Shown here piece after piece: positions 1 through 11,373 of a stretch of DNA of 64,000 nt. The stretch is taken from NCBI GenBank assembly GCA_026874595.1, contig JAPPUL010000073.1, positions 1,387,973 to 1,451,972 on the forward strand, in the 5' to 3' direction. The notes below the pieces were generated by a model. The model was not told the origin of the DNA. It worked only from the letters and a program-made list of their open reading frames with translations, and did no database searches. Both the position numbers and the translations under genes were made by a program. Numbering within the stretch: the first letter of the stretch is position 1; the number at the start of each line of letters is the position of its first letter. This stretch comes from Sipunculus nudus (taxonomy: Eukaryota; Annelida; Sipuncula; Golfingiida; Sipunculidae).

Positions 1-1044
1 GTAATAGTTATCCTTAATAGGGGTTAGGCTTTTTTGTTCGTAGTGAATATTTTTATATTCATTAAACTCTAAGTTAAAAGCGATATTGGTGGCAACAGTA
101 ACGATATCGCCAATTATGGCATTAGCGGTAGGGAAGCTGCCGGCGCCTTTGCCACTATAAATAGAAGTGCCTAGGAACTGAGAATTAACGAGAATGGCAT
201 TATACTCGTCATGAATATTAGCAAGAGGGTTTTGCAAAGGGAGTAAAGAGGGGTGAACGCAAACAGAGATAGAGTTTGGAGTATTTGTAGCGATAGCCAA
301 AAGTTTAATAGCAAAGCCGAGTTGTCGAGCATAATTAATATCGATTAAGTCAATATTTTGAATACCTTCATAATAAAAAGAGCTTGAGATGTTGGAGTTA
401 AAAGCAAAAGAAGCAAGGATAGCGATTTTGTGAGCACTGTCCATCCCGTTAACATCGAGGGTAGGGTCGTGCTCAGCAAATCCTAAGTTCTGAGCTTTTT
501 TAAGAGCGGCGTTGTAGGAGTAATTTTCAAAAGACATTTTAGAGAGGATATAATTACAAGTCCCGTTAATGATGGCATAAATAGAGTTTATGCTATCTCC
601 AACTAAAGATTCCCGAATAGTTTGAATAATAGGAATGCCGCCACCGACGCTAGCCTCAAAAAGGAGGTCTAACTTATGTTTATTAGCGATATCAAAAAGC
701 TCCTTACCTCTTGTTGCAAGCAAAGCTTTATTAGCAGTAACGATACGTTTTTTATTCTTTAGTGCCTGAGCGAGGATGTTAAAGATGAAGTTTGTATCGC
801 CGCCTATGGCCTCAACAATTATGTCGATAGAAGGGTCAGAGATAGAGTCATAGACATTGGAAGACAAAAGGCTTTTGGGGACGGAGACATTTCGTTTTTT
901 ATTGATGTCTGTACAAACGATAGATTTAATATTGATGTCAATTCCGCGTCGTTTTCTAATGAGCTCACGTTGTTGTAGAAGGATGGAGGCGACCCCAGAG
1001 CCAACAACTCCGAAGCCAAGAATAGAAATATTAATAGTTTTCAT
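1..1044 (-). CDS. hom: Homoserine dehydrogenase, N-terminal 348 residues (3' end outside window)
   Basis: It reduces aspartate semialdehyde to homoserine with NAD(P)H, the branch point towards threonine and methionine. Translating the minus strand from the ATG at 1044-1042 gives an uninterrupted frame to the window edge. The N-terminus has a Rossmann motif, ILGFGVVGSGV, at about residues 6-16. Further in are VTANKALLA and NGTCNYILSKM, both typical of the family's catalytic domain. AGGA lies 7 nt before the ATG, and a TATAAT-like -10 box is read on the minus strand at 1082-1077. The C-terminal part, including any ACT domain, is cut off. The coding strand is C-rich, unlike the ribosomal genes on the same strand. 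The family call is firm; substrate and cofactor details are inferred from it. Confidence 0.93.
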   Translation of the reverse strand, partial: MKTINISILGFGVVGSGVASILLQQRELIRKRRGIDINIKSIVCTDINKKRNVSVPKSLLSSNVYDSISDPSIDIIVEAIGGDTNFIFNILAQALKNKKRIVTANKALLATRGKELFDIANKHKLDLLFEASVGGGIPIIQTIRESLVGDSINSIYAIINGTCNYILSKMSFENYSYNAALKKAQNLGFAEHDPTLDVNGMDSAHKIAILASFAFNSNISSSFYYEGIQNIDLIDINYARQLGFAIKLLAIATNTPNSISVCVHPSLLPLQNPLANIHDEYNAILVNSQFLGTSIYSGKGAGSFPTANAIIGDIVTVATNIAFNLEFNEYKNIHYEQKSLTPIKDNYY

Positions 1045-1414
1045 AAAGAATCCTGTAAGATAAAACGCAAATATAAATTATAAAAGAAATAATTAATAGT
1101 TCTTGAAGTAAAAGCAAGAAAAAAAAAGTGCTTATAATATAAAATGTTTTGTATAAAGGGTTTTAGGGTTTAAAATGCTTAAAAGCTTTAGTAGGAGCTG
1201 TTTTCTTAAAGAGGAGGGCTGGAGTAAATCGTTGTTAAGTACTATTAATTATAAAGTTATGAGTTAAAAAGGCTAAAAAAAACGGCTATAGGACGACAAG
1301 TAAAGTGTTGGTAATAAGCGATTGAGCTAGTTTATAAAGAGATAAGGGTAGAATATAGGGAATAAAGGGGGGGAATAAAATTAGCCTGCATACAATAAGG
1401 AATGATGACAAGGG
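1045..1414. other. Intergenic region between divergent hom and the sigma-54 regulator
   Basis: This 370-base AT-rich spacer separates two divergent genes. Besides the hom -10 candidate it holds TATAAT at 1133-1138 on the plus strand, preceded by TG with a two-base gap (near an extended -10), which could serve the downstream regulator. No RNA gene or conserved ORF was seen. Confidence 0.5.
1077..1082 (-). promoter_or_regulatory. Candidate -10 box for hom
   Basis: A perfect TATAAT reads on the minus strand 33 nt upstream of the hom start. No clear TTGACA stands 17 bp further upstream (CAAGAA is there), so this is a weak promoter candidate. Confidence 0.35.
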
Positions 1415-3064
1415 ATGGTAACGGAAGTATGGAGGTCACGTGTTTTGAAAAGTAGATGTTGTAGAATATTGATGTTGGATGATGTGTTAGCTGCACACAT
1501 AAAAATGAAAGAGACATTAAAAAAGTACGTAAATCTTGGTCTTGTTGAGTTCCTATCGTTTTATAAATATGATAAGATCCTAGAGTATGTCCTAGAGACA
1601 ATAGTTGAGGATAAGCGAGGGAGAGCAGATTTAGTTATAGTGAGCAAGAGATTTTATAATCAAGAGATATGCGACAAGCTATATGGTTTTGGGTATGAGT
1701 TTGTGGGGAGGTATTTGGGGAAGATGGTAGTGAGTGTGCGCCGTGCCCGAGATTATGCAAAGAGTTATGGTCTTAGTTGGGAGTTAGAAAGTGTGGCAAC
1801 AGAGGGAGGAGTAAACTTGAGGGAGGCGGATGTATATTTTGGGAGTCATGAATTTATTGATATAGATTTTCTTGAATTAGTTTTATCGTTTTCAGAATAT
1901 AAGGATTTGGATGGAATAGGGGAAGGAGTTGGAAAAGAAGGAGTTGGAAAAGAAGGAGTTGGAAAAGAAGGAGTTGGAAAAGAAGGTGTTGAAGAAGGTG
2001 TTGAAGAAGAGAAGATGCTGGTTGGTCGTAGTGAATGTATAGCTAAGATATACAAAAGCATAAAAGATGTATCAAAGATGGACTCACCGGTAATAATTTA
2101 TGGAGAGAGTGGAACAGGAAAAGAGCTGGTTGCCCAAGCGATACATAAAAGCTCAGAATATGGGAAGGGAGCGTTTGTGGCAATAAACTGCGCAGCAATC
2201 CCGAAGGACTTACTTGAGAGCGAGCTTTTTGGATATATAAAAGGGGCATTTACAGGAGCCTTAAAGAGCAAAAAAGGTTATTTCCTGGAGGCAGATGGCG
2301 GAACATTATTTCTTGATGAGATAGGGGATTTAGATTTAAGCTTACAAGTAAAGCTACTAAGGGTCCTAGAGACGAAGGAAGTGCGTCCACTTGGAAGCGA
2401 CAAGAGTTATAAAGTAGATCTAAGGCTAATATCAGCAACGCATCGAGACTTACGCAGTCAGTTATTGCAAGGGCTTTTCCGAGACGATTTATATTTTCGA
2501 ATAAGTGTATTTAGCATAGAGATCCCGCCATTAAGAGAGCGAATTGAAGACATACCGTTATTAGCAAAACATTTTCTAAGAGAGTTAAATAGAAAGTATG
2601 CGAAGGATAAAATATTTACAAATAACGTAATGAGTCGATTATCAGAATATAGCTGGATAGGGAATGTAAGAGAGCTAAGAAACGTGGTTGAGCGATTATT
2701 TAGTTATAGTGAAGGGGTTGTAATAGACTACGTAGCAGAAGAAGTGTTCCAATTTGATTTAAAGTCACAAGAAGAGGGTAAAGGAGAGGATAGAAGGGAT
2801 GAAGGAGGAGATAAGGTAGAATTAGATAGTCGTCTTATGGAACATTTATTTTACGGTGATGTAGAAGGAAGGACAATAGAATCAAACACACTAGCGGAGA
2901 TAGAATGTAAATATATAAGCCTAGCATTAAACAGGACAAAAAGCATAAGTGAGAGTGCGCGTAAGCTTGGAATAAGCCGCGACACATTGTATAGGAAGAT
3001 GAAAAGATATAAGATACCGCAATCTCTTTATAGAAATAGACGTAAGCTAATTGACAGGTGTTAG
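1415..3064 (+). CDS. Sigma-54 enhancer-binding transcriptional activator with a receiver-like N-terminus
   Basis: This NtrC-type activator uses ATP hydrolysis to open promoters held by sigma-54 RNA polymerase. The AAA+ domain spans about residues 200-430: Walker A GESGTGKE at 230-237, the sigma-54-contacting GAFTGA loop at 277-282, Walker B GGTLFLDE at 295-302, FRDDLYFR at 355-362 and GNVREL at 416-421. A Fis-type helix-turn-helix (SESARKLGISRDTLYRKM) lies near 512-529. Residues 15-130 look like a divergent receiver: LMLDD resembles strand 1, but ADLVIVS has serine where the phospho-acceptor aspartate normally sits. A linker at about 170-199 holds a GVGKE pentapeptide repeated four times from a 15-bp DNA repeat. 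No good ribosome-binding site was found; ATG at 1472 is an alternative start. The target genes are unknown. Confidence 0.9.
   Translation: MVTEVWRSRVLKSRCCRILMLDDVLAAHIKMKETLKKYVNLGLVEFLSFYKYDKILEYVLETIVEDKRGRADLVIVSKRFYNQEICDKLYGFGYEFVGRYLGKMVVSVRRARDYAKSYGLSWELESVATEGGVNLREADVYFGSHEFIDIDFLELVLSFSEYKDLDGIGEGVGKEGVGKEGVGKEGVGKEGVEEGVEEEKMLVGRSECIAKIYKSIKDVSKMDSPVIIYGESGTGKELVAQAIHKSSEYGKGAFVAINCAAIPKDLLESELFGYIKGAFTGALKSKKGYFLEADGGTLFLDEIGDLDLSLQVKLLRVLETKEVRPLGSDKSYKVDLRLISATHRDLRSQLLQGLFRDDLYFRISVFSIEIPPLRERIEDIPLLAKHFLRELNRKYAKDKIFTNNVMSRLSEYSWIGNVRELRNVVERLFSYSEGVVIDYVAEEVFQFDLKSQEEGKGEDRRDEGGDKVELDSRLMEHLFYGDVEGRTIESNTLAEIECKYISLALNRTKSISESARKLGISRDTLYRKMKRYKIPQSLYRNRRKLIDRC
1917..2008 (+). 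repeat. In-frame 15-bp repeat encoding GVGKE units
   Basis: A unit of GAAGGAGTTGGAAAA occurs about four times and then decays into a related GVEE repeat. It encodes a charged linker between the receiver-like and AAA+ domains. Being a multiple of three, it changes linker length without breaking the frame. Confidence 0.85.
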
Positions 3065-3330
3065 GTTATGTGTTAGAGGAGCTAATAATTAGCATTATAA
3101 GGCTCAGTTGAGGTCATAATATATAGACTTTCCGTAAGTCCCAAAAGATCAACATTTTTAATACTAAATACAAAGTGGTTAATATTATATATGCTATATA
3201 TAAGCCAAAGTAGCTAAATTAATAAATTAATATAAAGTCAAGCTCTAAGTTGCTGTAAATGAATAGGTTAGGCAATTAGAATGAGAGATTAGAATAAAGA
3301 TTAAGAATGAAGATTAAGAATGAAGATTAG

Positions 3331-4528
3331 ATGAGAGAAAAGACAAAAATATATCTAAAGCTGGTAAACTTCAATCAATTTGCCTTTATGGGAATATTCT
3401 TTAAGTTTTTTGGACTTTATTTAAAAGGGGAAGGGCTTTCTGATTCTGAGATAGGGATAATCTATATGCTTGCGCCTCTAACTCATATTGTGGTAACCTT
3501 GTTTTTCGGATATATATCGAATCGTTTTCAGCTTGAGGAGAAGCTTTTTAAAACTACTTTTGTTTGCAAGTTTTGCAACGTCGCTAATTTATTTTTATAT
3601 AGGAGATATATTTGTAGATTTATTTTTCGGTTTTGTACTAAGTACAATACTATTTTCGATAGTCCGCTCTCCAGTACTTGCGATGCTTGACAGCACAAGC
3701 CTTGCCTATATAAAGATACACGGAGGGGAATATAGTAAGATAAGGATGTGGGGTTCGGTGGGATTTATATTTTCGGTTATGGCTTTGGGAGTACTTAGGG
3801 AGCAATATCCGGCTTTAGAAGAGCTAACACTATACGGGATAAGTTTTTTTTTACTACTAGCCTTTATTAGTGCGTTAAAGATAGACTCAAAGGAGCGAGA
3901 AGATAAGAATCTAAGGCTAAAAGAGGTTTTGGATGTATTTGTAAAAAACAAGCTATTGGTATTTTTTTTTCTAATGCTAATCTTACATATAATAAGTACA
4001 GCCGCCTATCATATATTTTTTGGATTATATTTACTAGATGAGAGTAAGGGACTTGGCTTTCCAAGTAGTTATCTTGGGTATATGACGTTTATCGCAGTAT
4101 TTTCGGAGATAATATTTTTTAGATATAGCCCAAAGCTAGAAAAACGATATAGTAAAGAGAAACTGCTTACCCTAGTGTTTTTGTTAACGTCGATTAGGTG
4201 GTTAATTTACTACAAGACACAAGATATAATCTATATAATATTAGCACAACTAATCCACAGTATGACATGGGGAGGTTTTTTTTTATTATCTGTTAAGAAG
4301 GTAGAAAGTTATTTTAAAGAGCGGCTTAGAACAAGCGGAATAAGCTTATTATATGTAATAGTATTTGGGGTAGGCAATACAGTAGGTTTTTTGTTATGGG
4401 GCAAGGTAAGTGAAAAAGCGTTAAGGTACGGGGATATATTTTTTTATTGTACAGTTATTTCTTTACTTGTCTTCCTAATATCGGTATTATTGGGTATAGC
4501 CGACAAACGCTTGGCAAAGAATAAATGA
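3331..4528 (+). pseudogene. MFS transporter interrupted by a +1 frameshift
   Basis: Two overlapping frames make one major-facilitator protein of about 400 residues. Frame one (from 3331) gives the N-terminus with helices 1-2. Frame two carries the remaining transmembrane helices to the TGA at 4526-4528. The break falls in a T5A4 run near 3545-3554, where one extra base moves the reading frame; upstream of it the reading is NRFQLEEKLFK and downstream it continues LLLFASFATSL. The stop overlaps the next gene's ATG (ATGA), so translation was or is coupled. This could be a sequencing error in a homopolymer, a phase-variable tract, or a genuine lesion; the sequence alone cannot separate these. The substrate is unknown. 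Confidence 0.75.
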
Positions 4529-5862
4529 TATTATTAATAATAGCTATATTGTTAGTAACAGTGTTCTCAGCATTGTGCTCATTGGTGGAGGCGGCATTAT
4601 TTGCTATACCGAAGAATCGAGTTAGTGCTTGGTTACTAAAAGATAAAGATAATAAGTCAATAAAGTCGTTATATAAAATAAAAAGCTCGATGCAAAGACC
4701 TATAGCAAGCATTGTAATCTTAAACAATGTATCAAATATAGGTGGGTCAATTATAATAGGCGGTATAATAGGTAATATGTTCAATGAGCTTTGGATAGGC
4801 ATAGCTTCTGGGGTATTTACATTATACGTTATAATATTTTCTGAAATAATACCAAAAACCTTGGGCGAGAAATATGCTGATATAGTCTCTGTAAAGTCGG
4901 CACGAGCAATAACCGCTATAACAGTACTACTTACCCCTATATTGATATTGATATCCTTTTTCACACGACCCTTTTATAAGGGGGCTCGAGATACAAAGAT
5001 AACAGAAGAGGAGATAAAGGTACTCGCTAATCTCGGTAAAGAACAAGGTGTATTAGAAAAGCATGAGGAGGAATTAATCCAAAAGGCATTAAGGCTTAAT
5101 GACATTAAAGTGCGTGATATAATGACGCCAAGAATTAGCATGATACGAATAGATGGCCAACTTACGTTAAAAGAAGCGAAAAAGACAATCTTGAATGAGC
5201 AATATTCCCGTATCCCAATCTATAAAAAGAATATAGACACAGTAGAAGGTTTATTATATAAATCAGATGCACTGCACGCGATAATAAGAGAAGATTTAGA
5301 TATCAAGTTATCAAGTCTATCACGAGAGGTGCTTTTTGTGCCAGAGAATAAGACAATAGACAAGCTTATGGAAAAACTTCGTATAACCCAAACGCATACA
5401 GCAATAGTGGTGGATGAGTATGGTGGGACGGCAGGACTTGTTACACTTGAGGATATATTAGAAGAGCTTGTAGGAGACATAGCAAGTGAAGATGGAGAAG
5501 ATAAAGACGATGAAGGCAAAGAGATTATAGAAGTTGTAAAAGAAAGGGATGAGATAATAGTTACAGGACGAATAACAATCGATGAGCTTATGAAGTATTT
5601 TGGAATGGAGTTAAAGTTTGATTATCCCAAACATTCAACAATAAGCAAAGTACTGCTTGAGAAATTAAAGAGATTCCCAAACGATGGAGAAGAGATAAAA
5701 CTCGGAAGGCTTTTATGCAAGGTTGAGGAGCTTAGTGCTAAACGGATAGAGCAGGTAAGGCTAAAGAGTGTTTCAGGAGCGGACAAACGTGGAGGGAAGA
5801 AGGAAGATGATGGACAAAAGCAAGTAGGAGGGGAGGGTAAGGATGTAAGGAGGGGAGGGTAA
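4525..5862 (+). CDS. CNNM/CBS-domain membrane protein (HlyC/CorC family)
   Basis: This protein belongs to the family of putative magnesium/cobalt efflux or hemolysin-C-like proteins. The domain order is clear: an N-terminal CNNM (DUF21) membrane region at about residues 1-140 with FSEIIPKTLGEKYA, two CBS modules at about 196-318 (VRDIMTPR, then TAIVVDEYGGTAGLVTLEDILEELVGDI), and a CorC_HlyC domain at about 335-415. The ATG overlaps the stop of the preceding MFS gene by four bases. The last 30 residues are a Gly/Lys-rich tail outside the family fold. It is encoded by a 21-bp duplication whose second copy carries one extra base, and that base creates the TAA stop. Ion specificity cannot be read from sequence. 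Confidence 0.9.
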   Translation: MILLIIAILLVTVFSALCSLVEAALFAIPKNRVSAWLLKDKDNKSIKSLYKIKSSMQRPIASIVILNNVSNIGGSIIIGGIIGNMFNELWIGIASGVFTLYVIIFSEIIPKTLGEKYADIVSVKSARAITAITVLLTPILILISFFTRPFYKGARDTKITEEEIKVLANLGKEQGVLEKHEEELIQKALRLNDIKVRDIMTPRISMIRIDGQLTLKEAKKTILNEQYSRIPIYKKNIDTVEGLLYKSDALHAIIREDLDIKLSSLSREVLFVPENKTIDKLMEKLRITQTHTAIVVDEYGGTAGLVTLEDILEELVGDIASEDGEDKDDEGKEIIEVVKERDEIIVTGRITIDELMKYFGMELKFDYPKHSTISKVLLEKLKRFPNDGEEIKLGRLLCKVEELSAKRIEQVRLKSVSGADKRGGKKEDDGQKQVGGEGKDVRRGG

Positions 5863-5866
5863 GGAG
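5824..5866 (+). repeat. 21/22-bp tandem duplication spanning the stop codon of the CBS protein
   Basis: Copy one (5824-5844) is in frame. Copy two (5845-5866) has one extra A after GTA, so GGT-AAG in copy one becomes GGG-TAA in copy two. G-rich, related sequence continues to about 5930. Confidence 0.85.
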
Positions 5867-5989
5867 GAGAAGGAGAGTCAATAGAGGGGGGAGTAAGGGG
5901 GAGTAATAGAGAGGGGAGTAAGAATAGACTAAAAAGCTGCTTAGAGTAAGAAGTTGGCAAATAAAATAAAATAGACAGAGGAAAATAAG

Positions 5990-7654
5990 ATGAGGAGTGA
6001 CACAATAAAGAAAGGGTATACAAGGGCGCCGCACAGGAGTTTGTTAAAGGCGTGCGGACTAAGTGATAATGATTTCAGCAAACCGTTCATAGCGGTAGTA
6101 AATTCGCATATAGATATAATACCGGGACACGTACATTTGAAGGAATATGGTCAGATAGCAAAGGAAGTCATAAGGGAGAGCGGGGGCGTACCATTTGAGT
6201 TTAATACGATAGGAGTAGATGATGGCATAGCGATGGGCCATAGCGGGATGAGGTATTCATTACCGAGTCGTGAGATAATAGCAGACAGCGTGGAGGCGGT
6301 AATAGAGGCACATAAGTTTGACGGTATGATATGCCTGACAAATTGCGATAAGATAGTGCCTGGGATGTTGATGGCAGCAGTTCGTATAAACATCCCGACA
6401 ATATTTGTAAGTGGGGGGGCTATGAAGGCGGGACGGTTATCCGACGGCAGGGCAATAGATCTAAGCACAGTATTTGAGAGCGTGGGACAATATAAGCAGG
6501 GCTTAATAGATGAAGCAGAGTTTAAGGAGATAGAGGATGAAGGATGTCCGACCTGCGGTAGTTGTTCGGGGATGTTCACGGCAAATTCAATGAATTGTCT
6601 ATGCGAGGCTTTGGGGATAGCGCTGCCTGGCAATGGGACACATTTAGCATTATCAGAGGGTAGAGGAGGGCTTTTGAAGGAAGGGGCAAAGAAGATAGTA
6701 GAGCTAGTGCGAGAGGGGATTAAGACAAAGGATATAATAACAAAAGAGTCTCTAGATAACGCCTTTGCACTTGATCTTGCGATGGGCGGGTCAACGAACA
6801 CAGTACTACACATGCTGGCAATAGCAAACGAAGCGGGTATAGACTATCCCTTAACTCGACTTAATGAGATATCAGATCGTGTACCAAACTTATGCAAGGT
6901 AGCGCCGGCATCAAACTATCATATAGAAGATGTAGAGATGGCGGGAGGAGTCAGTGCGATTTTGAAAGAGCTTGGGAGGGGGGGACTTTTGAACTTAGAT
7001 AGAAAGACAGTAACCTTAAAGAGTTTAGGAGAAAACATAGAAGGATCAAAGATAAAAGATAGTGAAGTAATAAGGCCTCTTGAGAAAGCCTATAGTAAGC
7101 AAGGAGGACTTAGCGTATTATTTGGCAATATAGCAGAGGAGGGAGGGATAGTAAAGACAGCGGCAGTAACAGAAGGTATGAAAAGACATAGAGGGAAGGC
7201 GAGGGTATACGATTCACATGACGAAGCAAACGCGGGGATATTGGGAGGAGAAGTTGTTGCGGGGGATGTAGTAGTAATAAGGTACGAGGGTCCGAAGGGG
7301 GGTCCTGGGATGATGGAGATGCTTGCTCCGACATCGAATATAATGGGGATGGGATTAGGAGAGAGCGTAGCGCTTATAACAGACGGTAGATTTTCGGGGG
7401 CAACGCGCGGGGCATGTATAGGACACATATCCCCTGAGGCAGCAGAAGGAGGGGCGATAGCGTATATAAAGACAGGCGACATTATAAATATAGATTTAAT
7501 AAGTCGGAAACTAGAGCTTGAGGTAAGCGAGGAGGAGCTTGCTCGCCGTCGAAAGGAGATGAAGCTAAAGGAGGGAGGAGAAGAGCTCAGAGGATATTTA
7601 AAGAGATATAGGCAGCTTGTAACGAGTGGAAGTAAGGGAGCGGTGCTACGCTAG
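5990..7654 (+). CDS. ilvD: Dihydroxy-acid dehydratase
   Basis: It dehydrates 2,3-dihydroxy-isovalerate and 2,3-dihydroxy-3-methylvalerate to the 2-keto acids used for valine, isoleucine and leucine. Length (554 residues) is normal. Visible signatures are [20 protein letters not shown] at the start, PGHVHL at 45-50, [13 protein letters not shown] at 115-127 with the conserved Cys, Asp and Lys, and the iron-sulfur motif [19 protein letters not shown] at 186-204. [11 protein letters not shown] and [10 protein letters not shown] appear in the C-terminal half. The PGH form resembles the oxygen-sensitive [4Fe-4S] type, an inference from family comparison. AGAGGAAAATAAG precedes the ATG. No other branched-chain biosynthesis gene is adjacent. 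Confidence 0.97.
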   Translation: MRSDTIKKGYTRAPHRSLLKACGLSDNDFSKPFIAVVNSHIDIIPGHVHLKEYGQIAKEVIRESGGVPFEFNTIGVDDGIAMGHSGMRYSLPSREIIADSVEAVIEAHKFDGMICLTNCDKIVPGMLMAAVRINIPTIFVSGGAMKAGRLSDGRAIDLSTVFESVGQYKQGLIDEAEFKEIEDEGCPTCGSCSGMFTANSMNCLCEALGIALPGNGTHLALSEGRGGLLKEGAKKIVELVREGIKTKDIITKESLDNAFALDLAMGGSTNTVLHMLAIANEAGIDYPLTRLNEISDRVPNLCKVAPASNYHIEDVEMAGGVSAILKELGRGGLLNLDRKTVTLKSLGENIEGSKIKDSEVIRPLEKAYSKQGGLSVLFGNIAEEGGIVKTAAVTEGMKRHRGKARVYDSHDEANAGILGGEVVAGDVVVIRYEGPKGGPGMMEMLAPTSNIMGMGLGESVALITDGRFSGATRGACIGHISPEAAEGGAIAYIKTGDIINIDLISRKLELEVSEEELARRRKEMKLKEGGEELRGYLKRYRQLVTSGSKGAVLR

Positions 7655-9690
<2,036 letters not shown>

Positions 9691-9878
9691 TTAAATGTAG
9701 GTGAGGGATTTTGATTTGTCAACTACCATCTGCATTCTGGAATTGCATTTTGGAATTGTAGGAAACTTATTATGAGGGTGGGAAGCTAAATGGAAAACTA
9801 GATGAGAAGCTAAATCTTTTAGTCTCCTGCCTGTCATAAAAAAGAATTCCTATGAAAAGCAGCTACTACATAAAATTC

Positions 9879-10751
9879 TTATATATAATCGTTTATATTG
9901 CTCAAAGCCTCTAAGGCACCTTTGGGAATAGATATATGTGGCTTATATACATTAGGTTCTCGAACATTTATCCGTATTAGAGAAGCATTCATTCTAGATG
10001 TAATATATTCAGATTGCATGCGAACGGTTGGGACATGGGTTCCAGCTCCACACTCAATTAAAACTAATTTGTCTTTTGGCTGGAATGAGCTTAACCATTT
10101 ATTATATAAATCATATTGTCTTTGCTGACGTTGTGGGTCCCAAGCATAATCTCCAAACATAAGTATATTAGGTCTTGCAAGTGATTGGCAGCGGGGACAT
10201 TCTGGTAGCGGGGGTTTTGCTTCCATAGTGTCTTTATCTATTTGTATATCAAACGACTTAGGAGCTTCAAATATTTGTTTTCCACACTCGTTTAAGCATT
10301 GTAAATGGTGTATGGAACCATGTATTTCAAGAATATTGTCGTTATTAAAGCCTGCTTTTTGAAAGTGTCCATCAACATTTGACGTGAATATAAAATAGTT
10401 TTGACTTTTAGTATTTGTAAAATTTGTGAAACTATGTAAAATATCAAAGCCTTTATGAGGAGTAGTTTTTTTATATAAAGATAATCTGTGTCCATAAAAG
10501 CCCCAGGCAAAGGAAGGAGAGTTCGAAAACCATCTAGGGTTTGCCATCTCCACAAAACTTATCCCTTTATCTTTGTATGGCGGATAAGCTTTCCAAAAAC
10601 CATTGTCTCCTCGAAAGTCCGGCAGCCCAGAATCAACGCCCATCCCTGCTCCTGCAAGTATTAAAATGCCGTCTGACTCTTTTATTAGTGATGCGCTCTT
10701 CTCATATTTTTCCTTTAAGGAGAGTTCTTCTTCAAGCATTATTTTGCTCAT
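9879..10751 (-). CDS. SIR2-family NAD-dependent protein deacylase
   Basis: Sirtuins remove acyl groups from lysines while consuming NAD. The motifs are complete: GAGMGVDSGLPDFRG at 34-48 (NAD binding), SNVDGHF at 124-130, the catalytic histidine in EIHGS at about 142-146, and two Cys pairs (C152/C156 and C185/C188) that can hold structural zinc. The GVDSGLPDFRGDNGFW form differs from standard CobB (SAESGIPTFRG) and marks a distinct subgroup; its acyl preference is unknown. It follows rplQ by 40 nt on the same strand, so readthrough from the ribosomal operon is possible. A second ATG at residue 5 has a better-spaced AGGA and could be the true start. Confidence 0.9.
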   Translation of the reverse strand: MSKIMLEEELSLKEKYEKSASLIKESDGILILAGAGMGVDSGLPDFRGDNGFWKAYPPYKDKGISFVEMANPRWFSNSPSFAWGFYGHRLSLYKKTTPHKGFDILHSFTNFTNTKSQNYFIFTSNVDGHFQKAGFNNDNILEIHGSIHHLQCLNECGKQIFEAPKSFDIQIDKDTMEAKPPLPECPRCQSLARPNILMFGDYAWDPQRQQRQYDLYNKWLSSFQPKDKLVLIECGAGTHVPTVRMQSEYITSRMNASLIRINVREPNVYKPHISIPKGALEALSNINDYI

Positions 10752-10791
10752 CCTGCTTAAGAGGAATAAAGAGTTAAGGGTTTTATTCTAC

Positions 10792-11346
10792 TTAAGTATT
10801 TTTGTCTTCTTGCTTAGATTTGCCCTTTTCTTGTTTGTCTTGTTTGTCTTGCTTAGTTTTAGGCTCTTTTTGTTTATTGCTAGTCTCATCCTTTATGGTC
10901 TTAGTTTGCGGCTTTGTTGTTTCTTTTGTTGTTTCTTTTGTTTCAAGCCCTTTTTTAGAACTTGCCTTTTTTGTTTTTGGACTAAGATGCTCTTCAACGA
11001 GTTCAATTATTGCCATTTTGCTATTATCACCAACGCGGCTTTTACTTAAGGGTATTATACGAGTGTAGCCACCAGGTCTTTTGGCATATCGAAATGCTAT
11101 ATTTTCAAATAGTTTTACAACGACTTTTCTATTTTTTATTTTGCGTAAGACTTGGCGTTTGTTATGTAAATTAACGACCTTAGCCTTTGTTATAATGGGT
11201 TCTACATAACGTCTTAATTCTTTAGCTTTAGCTTTTGTTGTTACAATCCGCTCATGTTTTAATAAAGAGGTTGCCATATTCGATAACATTGCCTTCCTAT
11301 GGGCACCATCTCTTTTTAGTCTGTTTTCTTTTATTTTGTGCTTCAT
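10792..11346 (-). CDS. rplQ: 50S ribosomal protein L17 with C-terminal extension
   Basis: L17 binds 23S rRNA near the exit of the peptide tunnel. Residues 1-120 are canonical: MKHKIKENRLKRDGAHRKAM, then GGYTRIIPLSKSRVGD. The remaining 60 or so residues are an almost pure Lys/Glu/Gln/Thr/Asp tail, making the protein 184 residues instead of about 120-130. It is the last ribosomal gene of the cluster, 27 nt after rpoA. Confidence 0.97.
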   Translation of the reverse strand: MKHKIKENRLKRDGAHRKAMLSNMATSLLKHERIVTTKAKAKELRRYVEPIITKAKVVNLHNKRQVLRKIKNRKVVVKLFENIAFRYAKRPGGYTRIIPLSKSRVGDNSKMAIIELVEEHLSPKTKKASSKKGLETKETTKETTKPQTKTIKDETSNKQKEPKTKQDKQDKQEKGKSKQEDKNT

Positions 11347-11373
11347 AACTTTCTAATTTTTTCCTTAATCCTA

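Noticed and set aside
5622-6034. Two minus-strand frames rich in Ser/Pro/Leu
   Set aside because: They are antisense to the CBS gene's end and a G-rich spacer; the composition reflects that repeat.
9691-9878. Rho-independent terminator between convergent groEL and the sirtuin gene
   Set aside because: Only a direct repeat (TGGAATTG) was found; no GC-rich stem followed by a T-run.
10500-11068. Plus-strand hydrophobic frames across rplQ and the sirtuin gene
   Set aside because: They are antisense shadows of lysine-rich coding sequence, which reads as Phe/Leu-rich on the other strand.
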